Below are positions 8,593 to 17,980 of a DNA stretch of 64,000 nt, piece after piece. The translations under genes were made by a program, and so were the position numbers. The first letter of the stretch is position 1, and every line of letters begins with the position of its first letter. The DNA is from Faecalicatena contorta (GTDB taxonomy: Bacteria; Bacillota; Clostridia; Lachnospirales; Lachnospiraceae), in contig NZ_QGDS01000001.1 of assembly GCF_003149105.1 (NCBI RefSeq), forward strand, positions 139,334 through 203,333, in the 5' to 3' direction. The notes under the pieces are model-generated. The model saw nothing but the letters and a program-made list of their open reading frames with translations. It did not search any database and was not told where the DNA came from.

Positions 8593-10065
8593 ATGGATTC
8601 ATTTCAGTTATACAAAGACATGAAAGCAAGAACAAACGGTGAGATTTATATTGGAGTGGTCGGTCCTGTTCGGACAGGCAAGTCAACGTTCATTAAAAGA
8701 CTTATGGATTTGCTTGTGCTTCCCAATATGACAGATGAACATGCAAAAGAGAGAACTAAGGATGAATTGCCGCAGTCTGCATCCGGCACAACCATTATGA
8801 CAACAGAACCCAAATTTGTTCCAAAGGAAGCTGCATCCATAAAGTTATCCGATGACGTAGAAGTAAAAATACGCTTGATTGATTGTGTAGGCTTCATGGT
8901 GGAGGGGGCATCCGGCCATATTGAAAATGATGCGGAGCGCCAGGTAAAAACACCCTGGTTTGAGTATGAAATTCCATTTACGAAAGCAGCAGCTATCGGA
9001 ACTCAGAAGGTCATCCATGACCATGCTACCATTGGTATTGTGATAACTACTGACGGAAGTATCGGAGATTTGCCCAGGGAAAATTACATAGCAGCCGAAG
9101 AGAAAACAATTAAAGAACTGCAGTCTATCGGCAAGCCTTTCATTGTTCTTTTGAATACGCAGAAGCCTTACACAGATGATTCAAAGGCGTTGAAAGAGGA
9201 CATGGAAACGAAATATGGAGTATCTGTACTGCCGGTGAACTGTGAACAGCTCAGAACAGAGGATATCCACAATATCATGCGGCAGGTACTGTATGAGTTC
9301 CCGATAGCGGAAGTGGAATTCTATATCCCCAAATGGGTGGAAATGTTGTCAAGAGATCACCGGATCAAGGTGGATTTGCTGCAAAATGTGAAAGCAATTA
9401 TGGGAGAAATGAAAGATATACGCAGTACAGCTAATAAGTCACCGCAGATAGAAAGTCCTTACATAGAGAAGGTCAATGTAGAAAAAATTGAGATGGATAC
9501 CGGCAGAGTCAAAATTAGAATTGATCTTGCCGGGCAATTTTATTATGAGGTGCTGAGTGAACTGACAGGCACAGATATCAATGGAGAATATGAACTGATT
9601 TCTGCCATGAAGGAATTGGCTGCCATGAAACAAGAATATACTCAGATAAAAGATGCATTTGCCGATGTGAAAATGAAAGGATACGGTATGGTAAGCCCGA
9701 AGAGAGAGGAAATAGCAATGGACGAACCTCAGATAATCAAACAGGGCAATAAATATGGAGTGAAAATCCGTTCCGAGGCACCATCCATCCATATGATACG
9801 GGCAAATATTGAGACAGAGATAGCGCCTATTGTAGGAAATGAAAAACAGGCCCAGGATCTGGTGGAGTATATTAAAACGGAAAGCGAAACTCCTGAAGGA
9901 GTATGGGGAACCAATATATTCGGCAAGTCCATTGAAGAACTGGTAATGGATGGAATGCGGAATAAGCTGACGATGATTAATGATGAGAGTCAGGTGAAGC
10001 TGCAGGATACCATGCAGAAGATTGTAAATGACAGCAACGGAGGGCTGGTCTGCATTATTATTTAA
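8593..10065 (+). CDS. spoIVA: Stage IV sporulation protein A (coat morphogenetic ATPase)
   Basis: SpoIVA is the mother-cell ATPase that polymerises on the forespore surface and anchors the spore coat. The P-loop GPVRTGKST at about 24-32 and the DCVGFMVEGASGH segment are characteristic, and the 490-residue length matches the family. The start at 8593 follows AAGGGGG; an upstream in-frame ATG at 8554 would overlap the sigma-E promoter and is rejected. The gene is alone, with its own promoter and a terminator downstream. It shows that the organism is an endospore former by ancestry. Confidence 0.96.
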   Translation: MDSFQLYKDMKARTNGEIYIGVVGPVRTGKSTFIKRLMDLLVLPNMTDEHAKERTKDELPQSASGTTIMTTEPKFVPKEAASIKLSDDVEVKIRLIDCVGFMVEGASGHIENDAERQVKTPWFEYEIPFTKAAAIGTQKVIHDHATIGIVITTDGSIGDLPRENYIAAEEKTIKELQSIGKPFIVLLNTQKPYTDDSKALKEDMETKYGVSVLPVNCEQLRTEDIHNIMRQVLYEFPIAEVEFYIPKWVEMLSRDHRIKVDLLQNVKAIMGEMKDIRSTANKSPQIESPYIEKVNVEKIEMDTGRVKIRIDLAGQFYYEVLSELTGTDINGEYELISAMKELAAMKQEYTQIKDAFADVKMKGYGMVSPKREEIAMDEPQIIKQGNKYGVKIRSEAPSIHMIRANIETEIAPIVGNEKQAQDLVEYIKTESETPEGVWGTNIFGKSIEELVMDGMRNKLTMINDESQVKLQDTMQKIVNDSNGGLVCIII

Positions 10066-10080
10066 GTATATGAGAATAAT

Positions 10081-10117
10081 CCGGAGCATTGAGTGATTCG
10101 TTCAATGCTCCTTTTGC
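10081..10117 (+). terminator. Intrinsic terminator of spoIVA
   Basis: Hairpin with arms GGAGCATTGA and TCAATGCTCC followed by TTTTG, directly after the spoIVA stop. Confidence 0.85.
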
Positions 10118-10210
10118 ATTTGTGTTTTCCAAATTGCCCTTGTGAGTTCACCGGTTACAAGGTATAATATTTCACAGGTATACTTTAATATGATATCGAG
10201 GAGAAATAAA

Positions 10211-11032
10211 ATGAGCAAACAATATGAAAAATTAGCAAAATGTTATGAATATTATCAGTCTGTAACAGATTTTAAACCCCGCGTAGGTCTGATTCTTGGC
10301 TCAGGGCTGGGAAATTATGCAAGAAATATGAAAGTGGAATGCGAGATTCCATATGGTGATATCCCAGGTTTTCCGGTTTCTACGGTAGAAGGCCATGACG
10401 GCAGATTTCTGTTGGGATACATTGGCGGAGTTTCTGTAGCAGTAATGAAGGGGCGCGTACATTACTATGAAGGATACTCAATTGAAGACGTGGTGCTTCC
10501 AGTCAGGCTGATGAAACTGATGGGAATTGAAACCTTGTTCCTTACAAATGCATCAGGCGGCATCAACAGAGAGTTTCAGGTAGGAGACTTCATGATGATT
10601 ACGGACCAGATATCTAATTTTGTTCCTTCTCCGCTGATTGGAGAAAATGTGGCAGAGCTGGGGACACGTTTCCCGGATATGACTCATATTTATGATGTGG
10701 AATGGATGGAATTAATCCGTACTGTGGCGAAGAAGGAAAGTATTTCCCTCAAGGAAGGTGTTTATGTACAGACAACAGGTCCTAATTTTGAAAGTCCTGC
10801 TGAAATCAGGATGTTTGATATAGTGGGGGCTGATGCTGTAGGAATGAGCACTGCCTGCGAGGCTATTGCAGCCCATCACGGAGGCGTGCGGGTATGCGGA
10901 ATTTCCTGTATCTCAAATATGGCATGCGGTATTACAGGAGAGGAACTCAGCCATTTAGATGTACAGGCTGTGGCAGATAAGAGGGCGGAAGAGTTTGAAC
11001 GTCTGGTGACACGAATTATTGAGAAGATGTAG
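10211..11032 (+). CDS. punA: Purine-nucleoside phosphorylase
   Basis: The enzyme splits inosine and guanosine (and deoxy forms) into base and (deoxy)ribose 1-phosphate. The 273-residue protein belongs to the trimeric PNP family: phosphate loop GSGLGNYA near 30-37, NASGGIN near 113, and the base-binding part around GMSTACEAIAAHHGG. The ATG at 10211 has GAGGAGAAATAAA upstream; the earlier in-frame start at 10142 has none. It is followed after 25 bases by an adenosine-type deaminase, which points to a purine salvage pair. Confidence 0.94.
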   Translation: MSKQYEKLAKCYEYYQSVTDFKPRVGLILGSGLGNYARNMKVECEIPYGDIPGFPVSTVEGHDGRFLLGYIGGVSVAVMKGRVHYYEGYSIEDVVLPVRLMKLMGIETLFLTNASGGINREFQVGDFMMITDQISNFVPSPLIGENVAELGTRFPDMTHIYDVEWMELIRTVAKKESISLKEGVYVQTTGPNFESPAEIRMFDIVGADAVGMSTACEAIAAHHGGVRVCGISCISNMACGITGEELSHLDVQAVADKRAEEFERLVTRIIEKM

Positions 11033-11057
11033 AAAAGATAGGAGAAAGGAAACGAAG

Positions 11058-12335
11058 ATGAACATACGAATTTATAACGTAAGAATCCTGACCATGGAAG
11101 CGGGAAAAGGAATTTTCCGGGGGGAGGTCTGGGTAAAAGGCGACACCATTGTTTATGCGGGACCTTTTGTACCAGATGCGGAGGAAACGTGGGACCAGGA
11201 AATAGACGGACAGGAAAATCTTCTGATGCCTGGGTTTAAAAATGCCCACACCCATTCTGCCATGACATTTCTACGTTCCCATGCAGACGATATGAAGCTG
11301 GACGAATGGCTGCATACAAGAGTATTTCCTGCGGAAGCTCAGTTAACAGGAGAAGACCTCTACTGGCTGAACAAGCTGGCAATCATGGAATACTTGACAA
11401 GCGGCGTTACCTCCGTTTTTGATATGTATTTTAATAAGCCGGTGGTAGAGCGGGTTGCAGTGGAAACTGGATTCCGGACAGTGATATGCGAGAGCATCAA
11501 CAACTTTGGAGGGACACTGGAAGAAGTGGAAGCAGATTATAAACGCTACAGTCAGGACCCGGACAAGCTGATATCCTATCAGCTGGGATTTCATGCGGAA
11601 TACACGACAAGCAAGGAGCTGATGGAAGGACTGGCATCACTCTCCAAGAAGTACAAGATTCCGGTCTATGTACATTGTTCCGAGACTAAAAAAGAAGTAG
11701 AGGAATGCCGGAGCCGGACAGGCATGACACCAATTACCTATATGGATTCCCTGGGGATGTTTGCCCATAGAGGCGGCCTGTTCCATGGTGTGCATCTGGA
11801 TGAAGCAGATTTCGGCATTGTAAAAGAAAGGGGGCTTTACATCATAACGAATCCGGCTTCCAACCTGAAACTGGCAAGCGGTATCGCCCCTGTAAAACGG
11901 TATCTGGATATGGAAATTCCTGTAGCTATCGGAACAGACGGTCCGGCAAGCAACAACTGCCTGGATATGTTCCGGGAAATGTTTTTGGTAACTGGGTTGC
12001 AGAAGGTAATCTGCGATGATCCGGAAGCTGTGCCGGCTATGGAAGTGCTGAAAATGGCAACAGTAGTAGGAGCACACGCAATGGGGCTGCCGGAATGTGA
12101 CACAATAGCAGAAGGCAAGAAAGCGGATATGATATTAATCGACTTACAGCAGCCAAATATGCAGCCTATTCAGAATATAGAAAAGAACCTGGTGTACAGC
12201 GGCAGCAAGCAAAATGTAAAAATGACCATGGTAGGAGGTAAAGTTCTCTACCAGGACGGGAATTATTACCTGGGCTCTTCAAAAGAAGAGATATTTGCGA
12301 AAGCAAATGAATCAGCGAGGCGCATTTTAGGATAA
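11058..12335 (+). CDS. mtaD: Amidohydrolase, probable methylthioadenosine/S-adenosylhomocysteine deaminase
   Basis: The 425-residue protein is a metal-dependent hydrolase of the TrzN/MtaD/chlorohydrolase type. Metal ligands are seen as HTH at 64-66, the GFHAEYTTS and VHCSETKKE segments and GTDGPASNN. Family members deaminate S-adenosylhomocysteine, 5'-methylthioadenosine or adenosine to inosine compounds, a suitable substrate supply for the upstream phosphorylase. The start at 11058 has GGAGAAAGGAAACGAAG upstream. The exact substrate is inferred, and guanine deaminase-like activity cannot be excluded. A strong terminator follows. Confidence 0.85.
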   Translation: MNIRIYNVRILTMEAGKGIFRGEVWVKGDTIVYAGPFVPDAEETWDQEIDGQENLLMPGFKNAHTHSAMTFLRSHADDMKLDEWLHTRVFPAEAQLTGEDLYWLNKLAIMEYLTSGVTSVFDMYFNKPVVERVAVETGFRTVICESINNFGGTLEEVEADYKRYSQDPDKLISYQLGFHAEYTTSKELMEGLASLSKKYKIPVYVHCSETKKEVEECRSRTGMTPITYMDSLGMFAHRGGLFHGVHLDEADFGIVKERGLYIITNPASNLKLASGIAPVKRYLDMEIPVAIGTDGPASNNCLDMFREMFLVTGLQKVICDDPEAVPAMEVLKMATVVGAHAMGLPECDTIAEGKKADMILIDLQQPNMQPIQNIEKNLVYSGSKQNVKMTMVGGKVLYQDGNYYLGSSKEEIFAKANESARRILG

Positions 12336-12382
12336 CTTTGAAATTGTTTTTGAAACTTTCAGAATAGTCTGAAAATGAACAG

Positions 12383-12430
12383 CAAAAGGGACAGTCCCTT
12401 TTGAAGAGGGGCTGTCCCCTTTGGACTTTT
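12383..12430 (+). terminator. Intrinsic terminator after the amidohydrolase
   Basis: Stem AAAGGGACAG / CTGTCCCCTTT with a loop of about 17 bases, followed by a T-rich stretch ending in TTTT. It separates the salvage pair from the next gene. Confidence 0.8.
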
Positions 12431-12452
12431 GCAGAGAAGGGAGTACTATAGG

Positions 12453-12917
12453 GTGAAAGCGGCAATATTTACGTTAGATACGGGTTTATATAGAGCAAGG
12501 AAAGAAAGTACAGCGGCATCTGCACTGAAGCGAATGTTGGAGCAGGTGGGATTTGAAGTGAAAGCAGCGGGGGTTCTGCCGGAGGATAAAAAGGTGTTAT
12601 CGGCGGTGATGCAGAGACTGGCAGATACGGAAGCGGTGGATTTGATTCTGACTACCGGTGGCGTAGGTATCCAAAAAAGGGACTGCGCTCCTGATGTTGT
12701 AGAAGAGATTTCGGACAGGCTTCTGCCAGGTATTCCGGAAGCGGTGAGGGCTTATAATATCCGTCACACAAAAAAAGCTATTTTGGACCGTTCAGCGGCA
12801 GGAATCAGAAACCATACTTTGCTGGTGAATCTTCCGGAGAGTGCAAAAGCTGCCAAGGAAAGCCTGGAATATATTTTACCTGAATTAGTTTATGTAGTGG
12901 AGAAGGTGAGTGCATGA
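12453..12917 (+). CDS. MogA/MoaB-like molybdopterin-binding domain protein
   Basis: The protein of about 154 residues has the MoCF fold signature TTGGVGIQKRDCAPD near 64-76, as in MogA and MoaB, which adenylylate molybdopterin. I chose the GTG at 12453, 10 bases after GAAGGGAG; a TTG at 12429 is upstream of that site. It overlaps the next gene by four bases (ATGA). No other molybdenum cofactor gene is in the window, so a real role in cofactor synthesis is uncertain. Stand-alone MoCF proteins of unknown function are common in this group. Confidence 0.8.
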   Translation: MKAAIFTLDTGLYRARKESTAASALKRMLEQVGFEVKAAGVLPEDKKVLSAVMQRLADTEAVDLILTTGGVGIQKRDCAPDVVEEISDRLLPGIPEAVRAYNIRHTKKAILDRSAAGIRNHTLLVNLPESAKAAKESLEYILPELVYVVEKVSA

Positions 12918-13648
12918 TGCGTATTACTTATTTAAGTCACAGTGGATTTCTTGTAGAGTTGGAGAAGGCATATTTTTTGTTTGATTTCTATAAAGGGGAG
13001 CTGCCTGAACTGGACGCTGGGAAGAACCTTTTTGTTTTTGTCAGCCATGCTCATTATGACCATTATAGAAGAGATATCTTTGAATTGAGAGAACGCATGC
13101 CTGAAATTTGCTTTGTGCTTTCTGATGATATAAAAGCAGAGGAAGAAGAAAATGTTATTTATATGAGAGCAAATGAAGAAAAATATGTAAACGGCTGTAA
13201 AATCCGTACCCTTCGCTCTACGGATGAGGGCGTGGCATTTTTGGTGCAGTATGATGGATATGTCATTTATCACGCCGGAGATCTGAATTGGTGGCACTGG
13301 GAAGAAGAGAGCGAGGTCTACAATACGATGATGCGGCGGAATTACCAGCATGAAATTAACAAGCTGAATGGTGTGAAGATTGATGCTGCATTTGTGCCGG
13401 TAGACCCGCGCCTGGGTGAACAATACTGCTGGGGGCTGGACTGTTTTATGAAACGTACGGACACGCAGGTGGTATTCCCAATGCATTTTTGGGAAAACTA
13501 TGGAATCTTTGACAGGTTGGCTCTGGAAAGCTGTACAAAAGAATATGTGGATAAAATTCAGCATATTACTAGAGACGGGCAAGTGTTTGAGGTGGAAAAG
13601 AAGGCAAAGAAATCCTTTGCCGATAGTGTCAGGGAAGTGATGGAATAA
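12914..13648 (+). CDS. MBL-fold metal-dependent hydrolase (UlaG-like)
   Basis: The 244-residue protein has the metallo-beta-lactamase signature SHAHYDH at 44-50 and further metal ligands in YHAGDLNWWHW and VFPMHFW. This small, one-domain form resembles the UlaG-like or MBL_3 subgroup, which contains hydrolases of phosphodiesters, lactones and other substrates. The substrate is unknown. Its ATG overlaps the stop of the MogA-like gene, so the two are translationally coupled. Confidence 0.85.
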   Translation: MMRITYLSHSGFLVELEKAYFLFDFYKGELPELDAGKNLFVFVSHAHYDHYRRDIFELRERMPEICFVLSDDIKAEEEENVIYMRANEEKYVNGCKIRTLRSTDEGVAFLVQYDGYVIYHAGDLNWWHWEEESEVYNTMMRRNYQHEINKLNGVKIDAAFVPVDPRLGEQYCWGLDCFMKRTDTQVVFPMHFWENYGIFDRLALESCTKEYVDKIQHITRDGQVFEVEKKAKKSFADSVREVME

Positions 13649-13704
13649 GAGACTTCTTAGACCTGATGTAATGGAATATGGCAGAAGTGGAGAGATATAA
13701 GATA

Positions 13705-14184
13705 ATGCATGTAAAATTATATACAGACGGAGCTGCCCGGGGAAACCCGGACGGACCGGGAGGTTATGGAACTGTACTGGAATATGTGGATACAAAAGGT
13801 ATCCTGCATACCAAAGAGCTGTCACAGGGGTATGTGAAGACTACAAATAACCGGATGGAGCTGATGGCTGTAATTGCGGGACTGGAGGCACTGAACCGTC
13901 CCTGTACGGTGGAAGTCTATTCAGATTCAAAATATGTGGTGGATGCATTTAACCAGCACTGGGTTGACGGCTGGCTAAAAAAAGGATGGAAACGCGGTAA
14001 GAATGAGCCTGTAAAGAATGTAGATTTATGGAAGCGGCTTTTGGCGGCAAAGGCACAGCATAATGTTGCATTCCATTGGGTAAAGGGGCATGACGGACAC
14101 CTCCAGAATGAGAGGTGTGATGAACTGGCCACCACGGCTGCAGACGGAAGTGATTTAATTGTGGATGAAGGACTGGTGCAATAA
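13705..14184 (+). CDS. rnhA: Ribonuclease HI
   Basis: RNase HI removes the RNA strand of RNA-DNA hybrids. The 159-residue protein starts [21 protein letters not shown] ([16 protein letters not shown]), with the acidic catalytic residues in [23 protein letters not shown] and RCDELA, in the usual order, and the basic WLKKGWKRG handle. The ATG at 13705 has GGAGAGATATAAG upstream; an in-frame ATG at 13678 adds nine residues and has a weak site. TraX begins three bases after the stop. Confidence 0.94.
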   Translation: MHVKLYTDGAARGNPDGPGGYGTVLEYVDTKGILHTKELSQGYVKTTNNRMELMAVIAGLEALNRPCTVEVYSDSKYVVDAFNQHWVDGWLKKGWKRGKNEPVKNVDLWKRLLAAKAQHNVAFHWVKGHDGHLQNERCDELATTAADGSDLIVDEGLVQ

Positions 14185-14187
14185 TTT

Positions 14188-14913
14188 ATGGGGAAAATTG
14201 AAAAAACAAGAGGGCTGAACCGTGATGTCATTAAATATTGTGCAATGCTTACCATGTTTCTTAATCACTTTGCTCATGTGTTTCTGTCTCCTGGAACGGT
14301 TTTATACGAAATTTTTTTGGATATCGGGTATTTTACAGCAATTACTATGTGTTATTTTTTGGTGGAAGGTTATGGGTATACACATTCCAGAAAGAAATAT
14401 GCACAAAGATTGCTTATATTTGCTATAATCTCAGAAATTCCTTACTGTCTTGTGCTTGGACTTTACCAGTTAAATATGCTTTTTACTTTACTGCTGTGTC
14501 TTTTCATTCTTATTATCAGAGACCAGGCAGATTTGGGAGGATGGCGGAATGTACTGATTATTTTAATTGTAATGTTCTCTATCTTTTCGGACTGGGCGGT
14601 GATGGCCCCTGTATTTACGATTATGTTTGCAGTATGGAAATATGATAAGAAAAAGCTGGTTGTTGCTTATGGAATTGCTGCGGTTTTATTCGGTATTTTT
14701 AATTATATGTCCTATCAAAGGATGTATGAGACTGGGGAAGCTCTGCTGCATGCGGGATTTTCTGTTCTCGGAATTGCAGCGTCGGGAGTTGTGATTCTTT
14801 GTTTTTACAACGGACAGCGTGCAAAAAGAGGTCGGAAATTTTCTAAATGGTTTTTTTATGTTTTTTATCCGGCGCATCTTATTCTGCTGGGTATAATCCG
14901 GCTGTACATTTGA
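14188..14913 (+). CDS. TraX family membrane protein
   Basis: The 241-residue protein has six to seven hydrophobic segments and the TraX start pattern LNRDVIKYCAMLTMFLNHFAH. TraX acetylates the F-pilin N-terminus in E. coli, but chromosomal TraX homologues are widespread in Firmicutes without any pilus and may be general membrane acyltransferases. It is coupled to rnhA and not linked to the conjugative element 19 kb downstream. The function is inferred from the family only. Confidence 0.82.
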   Translation: MGKIEKTRGLNRDVIKYCAMLTMFLNHFAHVFLSPGTVLYEIFLDIGYFTAITMCYFLVEGYGYTHSRKKYAQRLLIFAIISEIPYCLVLGLYQLNMLFTLLLCLFILIIRDQADLGGWRNVLIILIVMFSIFSDWAVMAPVFTIMFAVWKYDKKKLVVAYGIAAVLFGIFNYMSYQRMYETGEALLHAGFSVLGIAASGVVILCFYNGQRAKRGRKFSKWFFYVFYPAHLILLGIIRLYI

Positions 14914-14966
14914 TAAAAGACTGGTTCAGCCATAAACCCGATTACGCCAAACAGTAGTAAAACTTA

Positions 14967-14995
14967 TGGACAGGAACAAAAATACATAGTATAAT
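14967..14995 (+). promoter_or_regulatory. Promoter of rnpB
   Basis: TGGACA at 14967-14972 and a perfect TATAAT at 14990-14995 with a 17-base spacer. The RNase P RNA 5' end, deduced from its closing helix, is 11 bases downstream. Confidence 0.85.
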
Positions 14996-15005
14996 ATGTA
15001 ACTGT

Positions 15006-15358
15006 GTTAAGTAAGACAGACAATCGCGGCTGCAGGTGCCGAAAGGCAGCAGACGAGGAAAGTCCGGGCTTCACAGGGCAGGATGCCGGATAACGTCCGG
15101 TGGAGGTGACTCCAAGGCCAGTGCAACAGAAATAAACCGCCTGGGATACGTCCCAGGTAAGGGTGGAAAGGCAGTGTAAGAGACTACCGCCTCTCTGGTA
15201 ACAGGGAGGGCACATGTAAACCCCATCCGAAGCAAGACCGAATAAAAGCAAGGTGGCTGCCCGTCACGCTTTAGGTAGGTTGCTTGAGCCTGGTGGCGAC
15301 ATCAGGCCTAGATAGATGATTGTCCAACGACATAACCCGGCTTACCGTCTTGCTTAAC
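15006..15358 (+). ncRNA. rnpB: RNase P RNA, bacterial class A
   Basis: This is the catalytic RNA that matures tRNA 5' ends. It carries the conserved block GAGGAAAGTCCGGGCT near 15,054, the GGTAAGGGTGGAAAGG region, and the closing 3' part ending GGCTTACCGTCTTGCTTAAC. The first bases GTTAAGTAAGAC pair with the last bases GTCTTGCTTAAC to form helix P1, which sets the ends. A promoter lies directly upstream. The length of about 353 bases fits a class A RNA. Confidence 0.95.
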
Positions 15359-15410
15359 GCAAAAGAAATATAAGTATTAGAGAAAATGTATATGTGTAAT
15401 TGCACGTTGA

Positions 15411-16469
15411 ATGAATGATAAGAAGGCAGGAAAAAATATGGGAATGCGGGTGAATGCAGAGCTGCCGCGTCCGGCAGATTTGAAAGCGGAATATCCGCTG
15501 TCCGGCGGTATCCGGGAATTGAAAAGAAAAAGAGATAAAGAAATTCGAGATATATTCACAGGAAAATCGGACAGGTTTCTTGTCCTGGTTGGACCTTGTT
15601 CAGCAGATAACGAAGATGCAGTGTGTGAATACGTTAGCAGGCTGGCAGCGGTGAATGAGAGGGTTTCAGACAAACTGATGCTTATTCCAAGAATTTATAC
15701 AAATAAACCCAGAACAACGGGAGAAGGGTATAAAGGAATGCTTCACCAGCCGGAACCAGATCAGGCCCCGGACCTTCTGGCAGGTATTATCGCTATCCGG
15801 AAAATGCATATCCGGGCCATTGGAGAAAGCGGTATGACGTCGGCTGACGAGATGTTATACCCGGAAAACAGAAGCTATCTGGATGACATTTTATCTTATG
15901 AGGCAATCGGTGCCCGTTCCGTTGAAAATCAGCAGCACCGTTTGACTGCCAGCGGTATGGATATTCCCGTAGGAATGAAAAATCCCACCAGCGGAGATTT
16001 TTCTGTAATGCTAAATTCTGTGGTAGCAGCACAAAGCTCCCATACCTTCATTTACCGGGGGATGGATGTAACAACAGACGGAAATGATCTTGCCCATGTA
16101 ATTCTAAGGGGCGGGGTTGATAAATATGGAACGTGTATACCAAATTATCATTATGAAGATCTGGTGAGGCTTTTGAATATGTACAACCAGAGAGAGCTGA
16201 AAAACCCGGCAGCACTGATCGATGCCAACCACTCCAATTCAAATAAGCAGCACAGAGAGCAGAAGCGTATCGTCAGCGAGGTACTGCATAGCCGTAATTA
16301 TAACCCGGAGCTGAAAAAGCTGATTAAAGGGGTTATGATAGAGAGCTACCTGACGGAAGGGTGTCAGAATATCGGCAATGGAATGGTATATGGAAAATCA
16401 ATCACGGACCCTTGTCTGGGATGGGAAGATACGGAACAGTTGATTTATAAGATTGCGGAGAATTGTTAA
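15411..16469 (+). CDS. aroF: 3-deoxy-7-phosphoheptulonate (DAHP) synthase, class I
   Basis: The enzyme condenses phosphoenolpyruvate with erythrose 4-phosphate, the first step of aromatic amino acid synthesis. The 352-residue protein has the AroG-type signatures LVGPCSADNE, PRIYTNKPRTTGEGYKG, GARSVENQQHR and DANHSNSNKQ. The start may be 15411 or the ATG at 15438, which has a better purine-rich site (AAGGCAGGAAAAAAT). pheA, a later enzyme of the same pathway, lies 2.6 kb downstream. There is no extra ACT-type regulatory domain. Confidence 0.93.
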   Translation: MNDKKAGKNMGMRVNAELPRPADLKAEYPLSGGIRELKRKRDKEIRDIFTGKSDRFLVLVGPCSADNEDAVCEYVSRLAAVNERVSDKLMLIPRIYTNKPRTTGEGYKGMLHQPEPDQAPDLLAGIIAIRKMHIRAIGESGMTSADEMLYPENRSYLDDILSYEAIGARSVENQQHRLTASGMDIPVGMKNPTSGDFSVMLNSVVAAQSSHTFIYRGMDVTTDGNDLAHVILRGGVDKYGTCIPNYHYEDLVRLLNMYNQRELKNPAALIDANHSNSNKQHREQKRIVSEVLHSRNYNPELKKLIKGVMIESYLTEGCQNIGNGMVYGKSITDPCLGWEDTEQLIYKIAENC

Positions 16470-16494
16470 ACATATATGTATATAATAAATAAAG

Positions 16495-16552
16495 AACCGC
16501 TGTAAGAAAAAGTCTGGCAAGCCAGATCCCTTCTTACAGCGGTCTTTTAGCT
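16495..16552. terminator. Bidirectional terminator between aroF and pyrI
   Basis: Long hairpin with arms ACCGCTGTAAGAA and TTCTTACAGCGGT, T-rich on both exits. It lies between convergent genes. Confidence 0.88.
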
Positions 16553-16553
16553 T

Positions 16554-16997
16554 TTACTGGTTTCCGCTATACTTCTCTTCACAGTATTTGCAGCGGTATA
16601 TTTCATTTTCCTCATCAGTCAGTACGAAGACATGCTCCAGTCCCTGCTCAATAGAAGTGATGCACCTTGGGTTTTTGCAGCGGATGACGTTTCTGATTTT
16701 TTGGGGAAGTGTCAGCCGTTTTTTGTCTACAATCTCTTCATTCTGGATGATGTTGACTGTAATGTTATGGTCAATAAAGCCAAGAATATCTAAATCCACC
16801 ACATCTATAGGGCACTCTATTTTTATGATATCCTTTTTTCCCATTTTGCTGCTTTTTGCATTTTTGATAATAGCAACGCAGCAATCCAATTTATCAAGAT
16901 GCAAGTATTTATAAATTTCCATACTTTTGCCGGCCTCAACGTGGTCAAGTACGAATCCCTCGGATATGCGGCCCACATTCAATGTATTTTTTACCAT
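16554..16997 (-). CDS. pyrI: Aspartate carbamoyltransferase regulatory chain
   Basis: PyrI binds CTP/ATP and holds the catalytic trimers together in the ATCase holoenzyme. The 147-residue protein has the nucleotide-binding domain (about 1-95) and a zinc domain with four cysteines in CKNPRC and CKYC near the C-terminus. It is 24 bases downstream of pyrB on the minus strand, the normal arrangement for allosteric class B ATCase. A shared terminator lies beyond its stop. Confidence 0.95.
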   Translation of the reverse strand: MVKNTLNVGRISEGFVLDHVEAGKSMEIYKYLHLDKLDCCVAIIKNAKSSKMGKKDIIKIECPIDVVDLDILGFIDHNITVNIIQNEEIVDKKRLTLPQKIRNVIRCKNPRCITSIEQGLEHVFVLTDEENEIYRCKYCEEKYSGNQ

Positions 16998-17021
16998 AAT
17001 TGTCCTTCTTTCTTTCCTGTT

Positions 17022-17942
17022 TTAGTCAACGTGTATATCCAGCAGAGTGAGAATAAGTGCCATTCGAACGTAAACTCCACATTGCACTTGTTTGAAATAT
17101 GCGGCTCTGGGATCATCGTCTACTTCCACAGATATCTCGTTCACCCTGGGCAGTGGGTGGAGCACATACATATCATCAGGTGCCAGCTTCATTTTTTTCT
17201 TGTCCAGAATGTAAAAATCTTTCATGCGCACATAATCTTCTTCATTAAAGAAACGTTCTTTTTGCACGCGTGTCATGTACAGAATATCCAGATTTGGCAT
17301 TGCTTCTTCCAGGCGGACTACCTCTTCATAAGGAATGTTGTTTCTATCCAGTACGTCGTGGCGGATGTAATCGGGCAGCCTCAATTCCTCGGGTGAAATG
17401 AGAACGAAGCGGATTCCCTCATAACGCACCAGGGCGTGAATCAGGGAATGAACGGTACGTCCGAATTTTAAATCCCCGCACAGACCGATGGTCATATGAT
17501 TCAGGCGTCCTTTTACATTTAAGATTGTCAGCAGGTCAGTCAATGTCTGGGTAGGGTGCTGATGCCCGCCGTCTCCGGCGTTGATGACCGGGATAGAAGA
17601 ATGCTGGCAGGCAACCATAGGAGCCCCTTCTTTCGGATGCCGCATTGCACAGATGTCTGCATAGCAGGAAATGGTCCGGATTGTATCGGATACACTTTCT
17701 CCTTTTGAGGCGGAACTGGAATCGGCGGTGGAAAATCCCATGATGCTGCCTCCAAGGTTCAGCATAGCCGCTTCGTGGCTCAGCCTTGTACGGGTACTTG
17801 GCTCATAAAATAAAGTGGCAAGCTTTTTACCGTCACAGGCATGGGCATATTTATCAGGATGTGTCTCAATGTCCTGTGCCAGGGTTAAAAGTTCGTCCAG
17901 TTCCTCAGTGGAAAAGTCCAAAGGGCTCATTAAATGTCTCAT
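17022..17942 (-). CDS. pyrB: Aspartate carbamoyltransferase catalytic chain
   Basis: PyrB makes carbamoyl-aspartate in pyrimidine synthesis. The 306-residue protein has the carbamoyl-phosphate site STRTR (in [15 protein letters not shown]), [20 protein letters not shown] and HPLPRVNEI. The ATG follows AAGGAGGTTATTT. A small hairpin with arms ATATGC/GCATAT (17,956-17,975) lies directly upstream of that ribosome binding site, in the 38-base gap to the nitroreductase gene, and could modulate translation. The order on the minus strand is nitroreductase, pyrB, pyrI. Confidence 0.96.
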   Translation of the reverse strand: MRHLMSPLDFSTEELDELLTLAQDIETHPDKYAHACDGKKLATLFYEPSTRTRLSHEAAMLNLGGSIMGFSTADSSSASKGESVSDTIRTISCYADICAMRHPKEGAPMVACQHSSIPVINAGDGGHQHPTQTLTDLLTILNVKGRLNHMTIGLCGDLKFGRTVHSLIHALVRYEGIRFVLISPEELRLPDYIRHDVLDRNNIPYEEVVRLEEAMPNLDILYMTRVQKERFFNEEDYVRMKDFYILDKKKMKLAPDDMYVLHPLPRVNEISVEVDDDPRAAYFKQVQCGVYVRMALILTLLDIHVD

Positions 17943-17980
17943 AAATAACCTCCTTATATGCCGGGTAGAGCATATTATCT

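Noticed and set aside
9439..10089. 216-residue minus-strand open frame over spoIVA
   Set aside because: Shadow of a well supported gene on the other strand; no recognisable domain.
12932..13825. 297-residue minus-strand open frame over the MBL and rnhA genes
   Set aside because: It overlaps two genes with clear catalytic motifs and has none itself.
14188..14913. TraX as part of the conjugative element
   Set aside because: It is 19 kb away, coupled to rnhA in a housekeeping region and lacks the element palindromes.
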